Assembly: GCA_963699175.1 (NCBI GenBank) | Contig: OY969418.1 | Span: 7,874,001-7,938,000 of the forward strand | DNA length: 64,000 nt | Origin: JACPYM01 sp963699175 | GTDB lineage: Bacteria > Acidobacteriota > Blastocatellia > RBC074 | Direction of reading: 5' to 3' | Shown: piece after piece, positions 8,801 to 17,961 of the stretch | Layout: each line of letters opens with the position of its first letter | How positions within the stretch are numbered: position 1 is the first letter of the stretch | The notes under the pieces: generated by a model | Seen by the model: the letters and a program-made list of their open reading frames with translations, nothing else | Database searches by the model: none | What the model was told of the DNA's origin: nothing | Position numbers and translations under genes: made by a program

Positions 8801-10103
8801 CCACGTAGAGATTGCTATTCAACCACGCCAAGCCCGACGGATACGGGCCGACGCCGAGCGCCGGAATAGGGAACTGCGCGGTCAGCGTAGCGTTGCCCGA
8901 AGGGTCCACACGAATCACACGCTGGTGGCCGGAGTCCGCGATATACAAATTGCCACTGGGGTCGAATTCCAGTGCGCGCGGGCCAAGCAGCGGAACGTTA
9001 GTGGCCGCGCCGGGCAAGAAGGCATCGCTCGCTTTGGTGGCTGCGCCGTTGCCTGCGAAGGTTGAAACTTGACCGGCAGCGGTCACGCGGAAAACTTTGT
9101 TGATGCCAGCGACTGCTGAAGCGACGAAGACATCGCCGTTGGCGTTGATCGCTACGGCATTGAGCGTATCGGCGTTTGGAATCTCAGCCACTGTGGTCAC
9201 GTTCCCGACGCCTACGGGTTTGCCCGCCACGGTCTGCGGAGCGGACGAAACGTTGAGCACGCGCACGCGCGCCGGTTGTTGGCCGACGTAGAAAACCAGA
9301 TTGCCGTTCGGATGGGCTGCGATGCCGTTGGCGTCAAAAGGTACCGATTGCGTGCCGGGCACGTTATCGCTCAGGTCGTCGTTGCCACCGCCGACAAGCA
9401 CGCGGTTGGTGCCCGCCAAAACCTCTTTGCCAGCAATGGTCACGCTCGCGTTGGTCGTGTTGATAAAGCGCAGCACGTAATTGCCGCCGCCCTGATCAAC
9501 CACGTAGATGCCGCGATTTTGCGGGTCGCGCGCAATAGCCACCGGCGTGAAGTAGGGCGACAGCTTGGCGGGCGCGTTGTCGCCTACGCCACCCGCGACC
9601 GTATCAATCGTCGTGTTGCCTGCTCCGGCGCTGACCGTCAACCGCCAGTTGTAACTGCCGGGAGCCGTGTAGGTTTTGGTCGGATTCTGTTGCGTTGAAC
9701 GCGTCGAACCATCGCCGAAATCCCATTCGTAAGTTGCCTGCGTCGAACAACCGGAAAGTGTGGAGGTTGCCGCGAAAGAAATCTGTTGATTGGTCTGCCC
9801 GGTGGCCGGCACTGTGGCCGTACAGCCGACCGTGCAAGTTTGTTGCTGTGCTAAATCATCACGCTTGACCGTGGTGGCGCCGGCCTTAACCGTCGTGCGC
9901 CGTGTAGTGTCAGTAGCGAGCACCGGCTGCACAGCCGGAGTCGTAGAAGTTGATCGCGTGAGTTTGGTGGCGGCCTGAGAGATGGCCTGCCAGTTCAGAC
10001 TGAGCGTCGCCGCTAGCAGCAAGCACAGACAGGCTACTGTGGTGAAGCGCGCGCGCCGGTGCTGCACCAGACGCCGAGAAACAAAAATCAAAGATCTTAC
10101 CAT
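5820..10103 (-). CDS. Exported NHL/IPT surface protein with TIGR03437-type C-terminus (3 IPT units)
   Basis: 1427 residues. An N-terminal signal or anchor covers about residues 20-45 (TTVACLCLLLAATLSLNW). A PKD-like domain follows at about 90-165 (YEWDFGDGSTRSTQQNPTKT), then a long NHL beta-propeller region (GNLYIADSGHQRVIRVD, GDIYVADVGNKAVRKI). Three IPT/TIG immunoglobulin units lie at about 915-1190, each with GTxFxxGSxVRWN and LTAQIPAsDL. The last roughly 235 residues (LFGVELATEV, SPLFFVAPGQINYLVP, GPATDVVFLIAFGSGIR, AQGGFAGLDQLNIGQLP) are the TIGR03437-type domain known mainly from Acidobacteria. ATG 10103 has AAGGGAG eight bases upstream. It is a paralogue of the next gene, which has ten IPT units. 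Probably extracellular; its ligand is unknown. Confidence 0.9.
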   Translation of the reverse strand: MVRSLIFVSRRLVQHRRARFTTVACLCLLLAATLSLNWQAISQAATKLTRSTSTTPAVQPVLATDTTRRTTVKAGATTVKRDDLAQQQTCTVGCTATVPATGQTNQQISFAATSTLSGCSTQATYEWDFGDGSTRSTQQNPTKTYTAPGSYNWRLTVSAGAGNTTIDTVAGGVGDNAPAKLSPYFTPVAIARDPQNRGIYVVDQGGGNYVLRFINTTNASVTIAGKEVLAGTNRVLVGGGNDDLSDNVPGTQSVPFDANGIAAHPNGNLVFYVGQQPARVRVLNVSSAPQTVAGKPVGVGNVTTVAEIPNADTLNAVAINANGDVFVASAVAGINKVFRVTAAGQVSTFAGNGAATKASDAFLPGAATNVPLLGPRALEFDPSGNLYIADSGHQRVIRVDPSGNATLTAQFPIPALGVGPYPSGLAWLNSNLYVALSNAQTIVRVTNGQTIVGGKDGISCDYSTTNCGDGGLGTNAMFFMLGSSAQTPLANIEADQTGIYIPDQGSIQRGRIRYLNLTSAPVVLAGTTINPNSVDTIAGIGLAPPYDGAPAISALLGVDNGVAVDANNNLWISDSPGRLRFVNRGASALTIFPNTQAAQVVPAGAIVTINKDAGQGQPDNVPASQAAFETPQGLFVNAQGVFIADSKGGQSVGNDEDKRRTSRIRFINTTNSPVTIFPNSGAPIVVPPGFIRTVAGGSENSALGNGGFALEAKFLGSADVAVASNGDIYVADVGNKAVRKILGANGVVSSLNLPAAEYTGLAFDTSGRLYVVNNDNGQILRETAAGSGTFTVMGTVNKPHDVAVNASGDAFVTSSDHKIFRISSTGQVSTVAGSTIGFEGDGGPAANAKLNLTATPIGIGAITVGPFVDVTIGIAINAAGEVFFNDIGNNRVRRIGAGAATCVRTGTITVTGSQNPVPTITNLSPNSRGVNGGAFSLTVTGTNFVQGSQVRWNGQGRPTSFVNSTQLTAQIPANDLATAGTAQVTVFNPEPGGGASNALAFSITAQNPAPVITGLTPGTAAVGAGFTLTVSGTGFINGSVVRWNDSNRPTTFVNDTTLTAQIPASDLTATGQAEITVITPAPGGGTSNIARFTITAQNATPTLASISPSAVSAGGQAFTLTATGTGFAVTSRIRVNGQDRPTTLVNGGQLAAQIPASDIATSGVLNITVFTPTPGGGVTQALPLTVGTLATNTLAASFAANNGAAEAIMALFGVELATEVKIADSLPLPTTLAGTTVRVRDSAGVERLSPLFFVAPGQINYLVPANTATGTAVVVITSGSGKVSVATLNVQNVAPGLFTANASGSGVPAAVLFRVKADGTQTTEAISRFDGTRFVPVPIDLGPATDVVFLIAFGSGIRNHSPLGTSVTARIGNADVPVPFAGAQGGFAGLDQLNIGQLPRTLIGAGNVNLVVTVDGLPTNTVQLNFK

Positions 10104-10628
10104 TGGTCATACTCCCTTTCATTATTGCGTGATTTCCTGCTGCTGCCGCACGGCAGGTCAGACCAAGCGATCTGGTCGCAGGCTCATTATTCATTTTATT
10201 AGCGGGGGAAGAGCGATGCCTTCTTTCGTAGCGTTGCTCTCGGCATCACAGTCAGGTAATGACTTACGGCCACTAACGCCGCTCAAATCGGTTCTGCATT
10301 GCGGGGGCGTTGCGGGGTAGAGGATGCCAGACCTGTTTCACACATATACAGGCAGTGGCGGCAAAATATCGTTGGAAAAGTGTAGGTTGAGTTCGCAAGC
10401 TAGCCATCAATTCACAGCTCTCAATTAAGGTTCAAGCGTTTTGCTTCAAGTAATGAGGGTTTTTAATCCGGCTTTCCTCAACGCCCGAAGCGCTAAAAGG
10501 TTTTCTTTTAATTTCCCTGGGAGCGCACACGGCTCGCGTGTGGGGTTTCGCGCAAAAGTAGCACGTTATCCGGCAAGTGAACCTGTCACCACTCGCACGC
10601 GAGCCGCGTGCGTTCCCAGGAACGCGTT
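10104..10628. other. Intergenic gap between the two NHL/IPT paralogues
   Basis: No gene supported. The gap carries the palindromic element at 10516-10620 immediately after the stop codon of the upstream paralogue, followed by about 400 bp that hold no motif I recognise. It presumably contains the promoter and leader of the gene starting at 10103. Confidence 0.5.
10516..10620. repeat. Palindromic dispersed repeat, family B copy 1
   Basis: The ends are CCTGGGAGCGCAC and GTGCGTTCCCAGG, and the arms of about 30 nt are largely reverse-complementary around a roughly 45-nt centre. The same arm sequence is found as a perfect palindrome at 50963-51068, and a diverged relative lies at 30549-30649. It lies 9 nt from the stop codon of the minus-strand gene at 10629. 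Confidence 0.8.
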
Positions 10629-13600
10629 TTATCTAATACTAAACTGCACCGTATTCGCCTGTTTGCCATCCGCCGTCACCACCAAATCCACCACACCGCG
10701 TCCGGCCAGACTGCGTGGCACAGGACCTAGATTCAATTGATCGAGTCCGGCAAAACCGCCCTGCGGCCCGGCGAAGATCACGTTGATCGGCGTTCCCCCC
10801 AGTGTCGCTGTCACCGCATTAGCCCCGCGCAGACCGGAACCATAGGCGACCAGATAGACCTGTTCACCTTCGGGGCCTAGATTGATCGGCTCCGGCACGA
10901 AGCGATTGAGGGTTTGATCGAAGCGCGTCGCCGGTTCAAAGACTTGTTGCCCGTTGGCGAGCACGCGCAACACGACGGCGGCCGCTGCGCCTGACCCATT
11001 CGCGTTGGCGGTGAAGAGCGCAGGCGAGACGGCGCTCACCAGCAACGTGCCGACCGAGATGTCGCCATTGCCCGAAGTGGCCGTGATTGTCGCCGTGCCA
11101 TTCGCTGTGCCCGCTGGCAGCAGATAGTTGATCTGGCCCGGCGAGACGAAGAAGAGCGGCGCGAGACGTTCAACGCCTCCGCTATCGCGCACTCTGACCG
11201 TCGTGCCGCGCAATGTCGTCGGCAAAGGCGTCGTGCTGGCCACTTCTATGCCGGTGGCCAGATTTGCGCCGAAGGCAGCAATGATGGATTCAGGCGCAAA
11301 CATCTGACCCAGGAAACTCGCCGCCGAGATGTTGGCTAGCGGGCGCGCAATCGTCAGTGTGACTTCGTTGGAAAGGCCGCCGCCCGGTGCCAAATTGATG
11401 ACCGTGATGCGCGCTGTGCCCGGCGACGTAATGAGCGTGGCCGGAATCTGCGCAGTCAACTGCGTCGCGCTGACAAAGGTCGTGGCCTGTTCAACGCCTT
11501 CCCAACGAATCCTCGAACCGTTGATGAAGTTTGTGCCCGTGGCCGTCAAGGTGAAGGTTGTGCCGCCCGCCGCTACCAGGTTTGGTGAGACTGACGCCAG
11601 CGTAGGCACTGGATTCGGTTGCGCAATGGTAAAGCTCAACGCGTTCGATGTGCCGCCGCCCGGCGTTGGGTTGAAGACTGTGACTTGCGCCGTGCCTGCA
11701 TTGAGAATGTCGCTAGCCAGAATCTGCGCGGTCAGGTGTGTGCTGTCAATAAATGTCGTCAGCTTATTGTTGCCGTTCCAACGCACCACCGAGCCATTGA
11801 TAAAGTTCGTACCCGTGACCATCAGTGTGAAAGCGCCACTACCAGCCAGAGCTTGCGTTGGCGCTAAGGTTGTGAGTGTCGGCACGGGATTGTTTTGCGT
11901 AATGGTGAAGTTCAGCGTGCCCGACACTCCACCACCGGGCGCGGGATTGAACACGGAGACCTGTGCCGTGCCCGCGCTGGCAATGTCGCTGGCCGGAATC
12001 TGTGCGCTCACCTGCGTGGCGCTGACAAAGGTCGTCGTGCGATTGTTGCCGTTCCACCGTACCACCGAGCCGTTGACGAAGTTTATGCCGGTAATGGTCA
12101 AGGTGAAGCTTGCGCCGCCCGCGATAGCTGAATTCGGATTCAAAGTTGTCAGGGCAGGTACAGGATTGGGCTGCGTGATCGTGAAGGTTGCAGCCGTGGA
12201 CGACCCACCGCCCGGCGCTGGGTTGCGCACAACGATGGCGACGGTGCCTGCGTTGGCAATGTCGCTGGCAGGCACCTGAATCGTCAGCGTCGTCGCATTG
12301 ACGAAAGTCGTCTGCCGCTCTGCGCCGTTCCACCAGACTGTAGAGGTGTTGAGAAAGCCCGTGCCACTGATCGTCAGCGTGAAGCCCGTGCTACCGGCGA
12401 CGACCGAAGTGGGATTCAAGCTCGTGATGGTGGGCAGGGGATTCGGCTGCGTGATGGTGAAGTTCAACGTGCCTGACACTCCACCACCGGGCGCGGGATT
12501 GAACACGGAGACTTGCGCCGTGCCCGCGCTGGCAATGTCGGCAGCAGTGATCTGTGCACTCACGTGTGTGCTGTCAATAAACGTTGTGGAGCGGTTGCTG
12601 CCGTTCCAGCGCACCACTGAGCCATTGACGAAGTTGATGCCGGTAATGGTCAAGGTGAAGCTTGCGCCGCCTGCAACAGCCGAATTCGGATTCAAGGCTG
12701 TCAGGGCAGGTACAGGATTGGCCGACGTAATCGTGAAGCTCACCGCATTCGACGTACCCCCGCCGCCACCACTCGAAGGCGGATTGACGACGGTGACTTG
12801 CGCCGTGCCCGTGTTAGCAACGTCGCTCGCTGGAATCTGCGCAGTCAACTGCGTCGCGCTGACAAAGGTCGTCGTGCGATCCTGCCCGTTCCACTTCACT
12901 AGAGAGTTGCTGATAAAGCCCGTGCCGTTGATCGTCAGCGTGAAGGCTGCGCTGCCTGCTTGCGCTGTGTTCGGATTCAGATTGGTGATGGCCGGGAGCG
13001 GATTGGGCGCTTGATTGATCGTGAAGTTGACGGCGCCGGATGTACCACCGCCCGGTGTCGGGTTGAAGACTGTAACTTGCCCTGTACCCGCGCTGGTCAA
13101 GTCGGTCGCCGGAATCTGCGCGGTCAGTTGCGTCGCGCTGACAAAAGTCGTCGTGCGATTGTTGCCGTTCCAGCGCACTACCGAGCCGTTGATAAAGCCT
13201 GTGCCGTTGACGGTCAGCGTTATGCCAGAGCTGCCTGCGTTCGCGGTATTCGGATTGAGGCTGACAATAGCTGGCGCAGGATTGTTGATGTTGAAAGTCT
13301 GCGCCGCAGTGACGCCGCCACCCGGCGTAGGCGTGAAAACTGTGACTTGCGCCGTGCCCGCGTTGGCGAGATCGCTCGCCGGAATCTGCGCGGTCAATTG
13401 CGTCGCACTGACAAAAGTCGTTGTGCGGTCGCTGCCGTTCCAGCGCACTTTGGAAGTTGAAACGAAATTCGCGCCCGTCGCCGTCAGCGTGAAAGCCGCG
13501 CCGCCCACGATAGCCTGATTCGGACTAATGCCAGTGAGCGATGGCGCCGGATTGGTCGAAACGATAGTGAAGCTCAAACTGTTCGACGTGCCACCACCCG

Positions 13601-16600
13601 GCGTCGGGTTGAAGACTGTGACTAGCGTGCTGCCGATACCGACTAGATCGGAAGCCTGAATCTGTGCGGTCAATTGTGTCGGGCTGACAAACGTCGTCTG
13701 GCGTGGGCTGCCGTCCCAGCGCACGACCGAGCCACTGATGAAGCCCGTGCCGTTGACCGTCAGCGTAAAACCCGGACTGCCTTCGACGGCGGAAGTCGGA
13801 TTCAAGCCCGCCAAAGTCGGCACCGGATTAGGTGCGTTGATGGTAAAGGTCAGCGCGCTCGACGTGCCGCCACCTGGCGTGGGATTGAAGACCGTGACTT
13901 GCGCCGTGCCCGCACTGAGAACGTCGCTGGCCGGAATCTGCGCAGTCAATTGCGTTGTGCTCACAAACGCGGTTGGGCGATCTGCGCCATTCCACCGCAC
14001 CACCGAGGCCGGGACGAAGCCAGTGCCAGTCAGCGTCAACGTGAACGCGCCAGAAGCCGCAAGCACCGACGTAGGATTCAATGCAGACAGGGTCGGCGAC
14101 GGATTCAGCCCGGCAATCGTAATCTGACCTGTGCGTGTGCACGTCGTTTTGGCTGGACTCAAAATCCGCACGCGCCCGTTATTGGAGTCGGCGAAGATCA
14201 CGTCGCCTGTTGCGCTAGTGACGATGCCCACGCCCATCGGCGTATAGATGGCGTTGATCGAGCTGATGACCAGCGGCGAAGGCGCGACACTCAATTGCGC
14301 GCTCGTCGCCAAGCCGCCATCACCACTATAGCCTTTCGTCGTTCCCGCGAAAGTCGTCACCGTGCCGTCGGAGGCCACGCGCATAATGCGATGCGCATTA
14401 GTGCCCGGCGAAGCGGCGCTCTGCTCGCTGTTGACGACGTAGGCGAAGCCGCTCGCATCCACCGCTACATCGCGCGGGCGATTCAACCCGCTGGCTAAGA
14501 CGCCGAAGCTGCCACTGCCCGCCGCTGTCTCGCGCAGCAACTGATTGTCATCGTAATTGGTGATGTAAAGCCTGCCACTGGTATCGAAGCCCAGCCCCGT
14601 GTATTGCTTGGCCGTCAGTGACAAGCTAGTGATCACGCCAGTCTGCGGGTTGACGCGGCGCACTTTCTTGTAGCCCAGATCCGCGATATACATCGTGCCG
14701 TCATTGGCCACCACTAAATCCGTCGGGCCAATCAATTGGGCGCTCAAAGCAAAGCCGTTGTCGCCCGCCCCCGAATCACCACCGTCCGCGTTGTCTTTGC
14801 CCGCGATGCGCGCGATATTGCCCGGCGGCACGATGATGGGCGACGAGGAGCCAGGATAAAAAGTGACGTTGTTTTGCGTCGTGTTGATGAAGCGAATCAC
14901 GCCGGTGCGTTTTGCATTTTGGAGTTGTCCTTGCGGCACCGTCGGGCCGCCGGTCGAATCTACGATGTAGACGCCCTGGCTTGTCGCGAAAACTCCCTGC
15001 GGGTTGTTGAACGAGGCGCGATTGGCGGGTACGTCAGTGCCACCGGTGCCAGTTCCAGCGTCTTTGTTGATGCGCACGATGACGCCCGGCAGCACAGCCT
15101 GCTGTGCCTCTGTGCCTGGAAAGAGCGTCACCGTAGTTGTACCGCGATTGACAAAACGCAGGTGGCCGGTAATCACATCGGTTAAGTAGAGATTGCCATT
15201 GGGATCCAGCGCCACGCCGACCGGTGTCCCAATCAAGGCGCTGCCGGCCAAACCGCCGTCATAAGGCGGAGTCAAACCATTGCCTGCAATCGTGTCTACA
15301 CTGTTGGCGCTGATGACCGTTCCGGCCACCGTAACCGAACCGGCGCTCAGATTGAGAAAGCGAATGCGTCCGCGTTGTGTGGTGCCTTGATCGAGCAGAT
15401 AGAGACCAGTCGAATCGGCTTCAACCCCGACGACCGGTTGCGGGCTGGTGCTGCCATTCAGGCTGTAAAGCGCGCCGGCAATCGAGCCGCCATCACCGCA
15501 ATTGGTAGTCGTGTAATCGCACGACACCGCCACTTGGCCGGAGATAATCGGCGTGGAATTCACGTTGTCAATGCGGACGACGGTTTGGCCGTTGCCCATT
15601 GCCACGTAGAGCTTGTTGTTGAAATAGGCCAGGCCTGCCGGATGAGGCGGATTGTTGTAGGGTGGAATGATGACCTCATCGCGTCCCGAACCCGCGCTGA
15701 ATTGAGCGAGCAGCGTCGCCTGGCCGCCGCTGTCTATGCGAATCACGCGGCCATGTCCTGTGTCAGCGATGTAGAGATTTCCCTGATTATCAAACTCGAG
15801 CGCGCGGGGGTTGAGCAGCGCGAGGCCAGTCGCCGGGCCGGGTATGAATGGGCCGCCCGCTGTAGTCACCGCACCATTGCCCGCCACGCGCGTCGCTGCG
15901 CCAGTCGCTGGCACGACACGAAAAACGCTGTTGACGCCAGGCGTCGCATCAATCACGTAAAGGTCGCCATTGGCGGCCGCCGTCAACACACTCAAGTTGG
16001 TGCCGAAGGTCACGTTGCTGACCGGAATCGTGCTGACGCGTCCGGGTTGAATTGTCAGGCCAGCCACCACGACATTGTTGGAAGACAGGTTGAGCGCGCG
16101 CAATTGCTGGTCAGTGCTGTTCGTAAAATAGAGCACGTTTCCATCATTGCTGACGGCCACACCCGCGACGCTGCCTAGATCGGCCAGCGTGCCGAGGACA
16201 TTATTGCCTAAATCCTCGCCGCCGCCCGCCAGAAAGCGTACCGTGCCGGGCGCAACCGTGCGTCCGGCTATCGTGACCGCCGCGTTGCTAGTATTGATAA
16301 ATCGGATGTAGCTTTTGTCGAGCAAGTCGCCCACAAACAACCCGCGTCCCAGCGGATCGCGCGCCACCGCGACCAAAATCCCGAAGGGGACACTGAGCGC
16401 AGGATTGCCTTCACCCAGTCCACCAACCAGCGTGTCAATATTGACGGTGCCGGCATTCGCGCTGGTCGTCAGCGTCCAGCTAAAAGTCCCGGCTGCCGCA
16501 TAACTGTGCGTCGTGTTTTGCTGACTGGAGTGTGCCGTGCCATCGCCGAAGTTCCAGTCGTAGACTGGCGCGCTGGCGCAACCGGTAGCCGTCGTCGTAG

Positions 16601-16934
16601 CCTGGAACGAGACTGCCGTATTGATCTGCCCATTCGTTGGCACAGTGGCAGGAGGACAAGTGAGCGTGCAATTCTGTTGTGGCTCTTCTGGTGCGTTGGT
16701 GATTGGGGAATCAGGTCGCCTCTGGTCACTGGCTATGCCAGTTGCGGAAAAAGTCTTCAGCACGCGCGTCCCGCGCGCAGCCAGCCCGGCGCGCAGCGGG
16801 GCGCTGAATAAAATCGCAAGACCGGCGAGCAATAGATAAACAGTAAGGAAGCGGAAAGAGAGAACGCGGTGCAATTTGCTGTGGTGAGTTACAGAATGCG
16901 CTAGATGCTTCAAACAGCCCCCAAAGGCGAACAT
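10629..16934 (-). CDS. Giant exported NHL/IPT surface protein with TIGR03437-type C-terminus (10 IPT units)
   Basis: 2101 residues, with the same order of parts as the 1427-residue paralogue downstream. A signal or anchor lies at about residues 28-48 (FLTVYLLLAGLAILFSAPL). A PKD-like domain follows (YDWNFGDGTAHSSQQNTT), then an NHL propeller region (GNLYIADTGHGRVIRID, GTMYIADLGYKKVRRV). Ten consecutive IPT/TIG units of about 92 residues are encoded at about 11340-14115, and the protein ends in the TIGR03437-type domain (APLFFVSPGQINYLLP, GPQGGFAGLDQLNLG). Each unit carries GTGFxxGSVVRWNG and TQLTAQIPASD. ATG 16934 is preceded by AAGGAG ten bases upstream. The tandem units are nearly identical at DNA level in places, implying recent duplication. 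An extracellular structural or adhesive role is inferred. Confidence 0.9.
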   Translation of the reverse strand: MFAFGGCLKHLAHSVTHHSKLHRVLSFRFLTVYLLLAGLAILFSAPLRAGLAARGTRVLKTFSATGIASDQRRPDSPITNAPEEPQQNCTLTCPPATVPTNGQINTAVSFQATTTATGCASAPVYDWNFGDGTAHSSQQNTTHSYAAAGTFSWTLTTSANAGTVNIDTLVGGLGEGNPALSVPFGILVAVARDPLGRGLFVGDLLDKSYIRFINTSNAAVTIAGRTVAPGTVRFLAGGGEDLGNNVLGTLADLGSVAGVAVSNDGNVLYFTNSTDQQLRALNLSSNNVVVAGLTIQPGRVSTIPVSNVTFGTNLSVLTAAANGDLYVIDATPGVNSVFRVVPATGAATRVAGNGAVTTAGGPFIPGPATGLALLNPRALEFDNQGNLYIADTGHGRVIRIDSGGQATLLAQFSAGSGRDEVIIPPYNNPPHPAGLAYFNNKLYVAMGNGQTVVRIDNVNSTPIISGQVAVSCDYTTTNCGDGGSIAGALYSLNGSTSPQPVVGVEADSTGLYLLDQGTTQRGRIRFLNLSAGSVTVAGTVISANSVDTIAGNGLTPPYDGGLAGSALIGTPVGVALDPNGNLYLTDVITGHLRFVNRGTTTVTLFPGTEAQQAVLPGVIVRINKDAGTGTGGTDVPANRASFNNPQGVFATSQGVYIVDSTGGPTVPQGQLQNAKRTGVIRFINTTQNNVTFYPGSSSPIIVPPGNIARIAGKDNADGGDSGAGDNGFALSAQLIGPTDLVVANDGTMYIADLGYKKVRRVNPQTGVITSLSLTAKQYTGLGFDTSGRLYITNYDDNQLLRETAAGSGSFGVLASGLNRPRDVAVDASGFAYVVNSEQSAASPGTNAHRIMRVASDGTVTTFAGTTKGYSGDGGLATSAQLSVAPSPLVISSINAIYTPMGVGIVTSATGDVIFADSNNGRVRILSPAKTTCTRTGQITIAGLNPSPTLSALNPTSVLAASGAFTLTLTGTGFVPASVVRWNGADRPTAFVSTTQLTAQIPASDVLSAGTAQVTVFNPTPGGGTSSALTFTINAPNPVPTLAGLNPTSAVEGSPGFTLTVNGTGFISGSVVRWDGSPRQTTFVSPTQLTAQIQASDLVGIGSTLVTVFNPTPGGGTSNSLSFTIVSTNPAPSLTGISPNQAIVGGAAFTLTATGANFVSTSKVRWNGSDRTTTFVSATQLTAQIPASDLANAGTAQVTVFTPTPGGGVTAAQTFNINNPAPAIVSLNPNTANAGSSGITLTVNGTGFINGSVVRWNGNNRTTTFVSATQLTAQIPATDLTSAGTGQVTVFNPTPGGGTSGAVNFTINQAPNPLPAITNLNPNTAQAGSAAFTLTINGTGFISNSLVKWNGQDRTTTFVSATQLTAQIPASDVANTGTAQVTVVNPPSSGGGGGTSNAVSFTITSANPVPALTALNPNSAVAGGASFTLTITGINFVNGSVVRWNGSNRSTTFIDSTHVSAQITAADIASAGTAQVSVFNPAPGGGVSGTLNFTITQPNPLPTITSLNPTSVVAGSTGFTLTISGTGFLNTSTVWWNGAERQTTFVNATTLTIQVPASDIANAGTVAIVVRNPAPGGGSSTAATFTITQPNPVPALTTLNPNSAIAGGASFTLTITGINFVNGSVVRWNGNNRTTTFVSATQVSAQIPASDIASAGTAQVSVFNPAPGGGVSGTLNFTITQNNPVPTLTTLAPTQALAGSGAFTLMVTGTNFINGSVVRWNGNNKLTTFIDSTHLTAQILASDILNAGTAQVTVFNPTPGGGTSNALSFTIAQPNPVPTLASVSPNLVAAGGTTFTLTATGTNFINGSRIRWEGVEQATTFVSATQLTAQIPATLITSPGTARITVINLAPGGGLSNEVTLTIARPLANISAASFLGQMFAPESIIAAFGANLATGIEVASTTPLPTTLRGTTVRVRDSGGVERLAPLFFVSPGQINYLLPAGTANGTATITATSGNGDISVGTLLVSAVSPALFTANANGSGAAAAVVLRVLANGQQVFEPATRFDQTLNRFVPEPINLGPEGEQVYLVAYGSGLRGANAVTATLGGTPINVIFAGPQGGFAGLDQLNLGPVPRSLAGRGVVDLVVTADGKQANTVQFSIR
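11340..14115 (-). repeat. Tandem array of ten IPT-coding units of about 277 bp
   Basis: Ten in-frame copies of a roughly 277-bp unit lie within the 2101-residue gene. The sixth and eighth units (counted from the N-terminus) share almost unbroken protein sequence (GGASFTLTITGINFVNGSVV in both), and their DNA is near-identical around 11920-12000 and 12475-12540, while the seventh unit between them is more diverged. The paralogous gene at 5820-10103 has only three such units. Confidence 0.85.
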
Positions 16935-17397
16935 AAGTTACATACTCCTTGCTTAGTCGTAGGCAGAAGACTGCCAGTTGATTCTCCGGGGAACGAGGCT
17001 CATCCGGTGTCCAACTCCTGCGTAAGGCAGCGAGCTCACGTCAGGAGCGTGATGGGGTTCGCAGCTTGGGCACGTGTGTAGTTTGTTATGGGGCAGTGCC
17101 GCAATTCAGAATGGCCCCTGCTTGCGGTGGCATTCATCCAAATTCTTTAAGGGGGCCGCTCTCAACTGGAACGGAATCGTCTGCGCGATTCGTCAGGGGT
17201 TGGATAAAGATGGCGTCACACAGGTGAGTTCATCAAGATTGTTCTCCTCGCAGGCACCACATCGGGATCAGGGCTTGATGCATTGACCTTTAGCCTACCG
17301 CTCGCCTTCACTCGTCGGAGTTGCACCGCGCGCAGGTAAGCCTGGTACAAACCTCTCACCAATCATTACCTGAAAATTGCTGGAAGATTGGAAGAGA
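16935..17397. other. Intergenic gap upstream of the giant NHL/IPT gene
   Basis: No gene supported. It should hold the promoter and 5' leader of the minus-strand gene starting at 16934. A 70-codon ORF at 17074-17286 has no ribosome binding site and no recognisable content. I saw no known riboswitch fold. Confidence 0.4.
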
Positions 17398-17473
<76 letters not shown>

Positions 17474-17577
17474 CTAAGAATCAACAGCTTACAGGACTTG
17501 AGGCATAAATTGATTGACCGATTTGACGGCCAATACGCCCTGAAGTAAGTGCGGTTTATACCCTACTGGGAGAGATT

Positions 17578-17733
17578 ATGCAAGATGCGTTCACTCTGTC
17601 CCTCATGGCGAAAACTGTCTCGCAGCCGCGACTCCAAGAATCCTGCTCGTCACAAAGTCTGGCCCGCAAGAATGTTTTCAAGCTCATCACCAGCGCAATG
17701 GCTGCTGTAATTGGTGAAGAACTGGATAGCTAG
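17578..17733 (+). CDS. Candidate small protein, 51 residues, unknown
   Basis: The ORF begins with ATG preceded by GGGAGAG at close spacing and ends in TAG directly followed by a perfect 9-bp stem-loop with a T run. That is the layout expected of a real monocistronic small gene. The peptide (MQDAFTLSLMAKTVSQPRLQ...) has no signal peptide; its C-terminal half (LARKNVFKLITSAMAAVIGE) could form an amphipathic helix. I recognise no family. It might be a small regulatory or precursor peptide, or the terminator may belong to a non-coding transcript. Support comes only from the start and stop signals. Confidence 0.35.
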   Translation: MQDAFTLSLMAKTVSQPRLQESCSSQSLARKNVFKLITSAMAAVIGEELDS

Positions 17734-17771
17734 AAAAGAAGCCCGCGGACGCACGCCAGTGAGCTTCTTTT
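17734..17771 (+). terminator. Intrinsic terminator after the small ORF
   Basis: Perfect 9-bp stem AAAAGAAGC / GCTTCTTTT (17734-17742 with 17763-17771), a 20-nt loop and a T run in the 3' arm. It starts at the base after the TAG stop of the 51-codon ORF. Confidence 0.6.
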
Positions 17772-17961
17772 CATAGTAATCTAGCTCGAATCACTGCACT
17801 ACAAAATTTGTATGCTCAAGTGTATCTCTGTTGCTTTATTTCTTTTCATACTCCAGTTAAATAGCCATATGGTAGGAGTTATCTGGCCCTTGTGTTACTG
17901 GCACAATAACTGCCTATGTTACAGGTGAGAGTGGACAAGCTTTATTGAAAAGGAGGAAGTT

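Noticed and set aside
11329..12279. Long plus-strand ORFs across 11329-14500 and 6325-7656
   Set aside because: They mirror the minus-strand IPT repeats: repeated VPPPGAGL/MSLAGICAVN blocks arise from the antisense frame. No ribosome sites or family signals.
17074..17286. 70-codon ORF upstream of the tRNA
   Set aside because: No ribosome binding site, no recognisable motif, low plausibility of composition.
16935..17397. A c-di-GMP or other riboswitch in the leader of the giant NHL/IPT gene
   Set aside because: Some stem-loops are possible, but none of the conserved riboswitch core sequences I know were visible.
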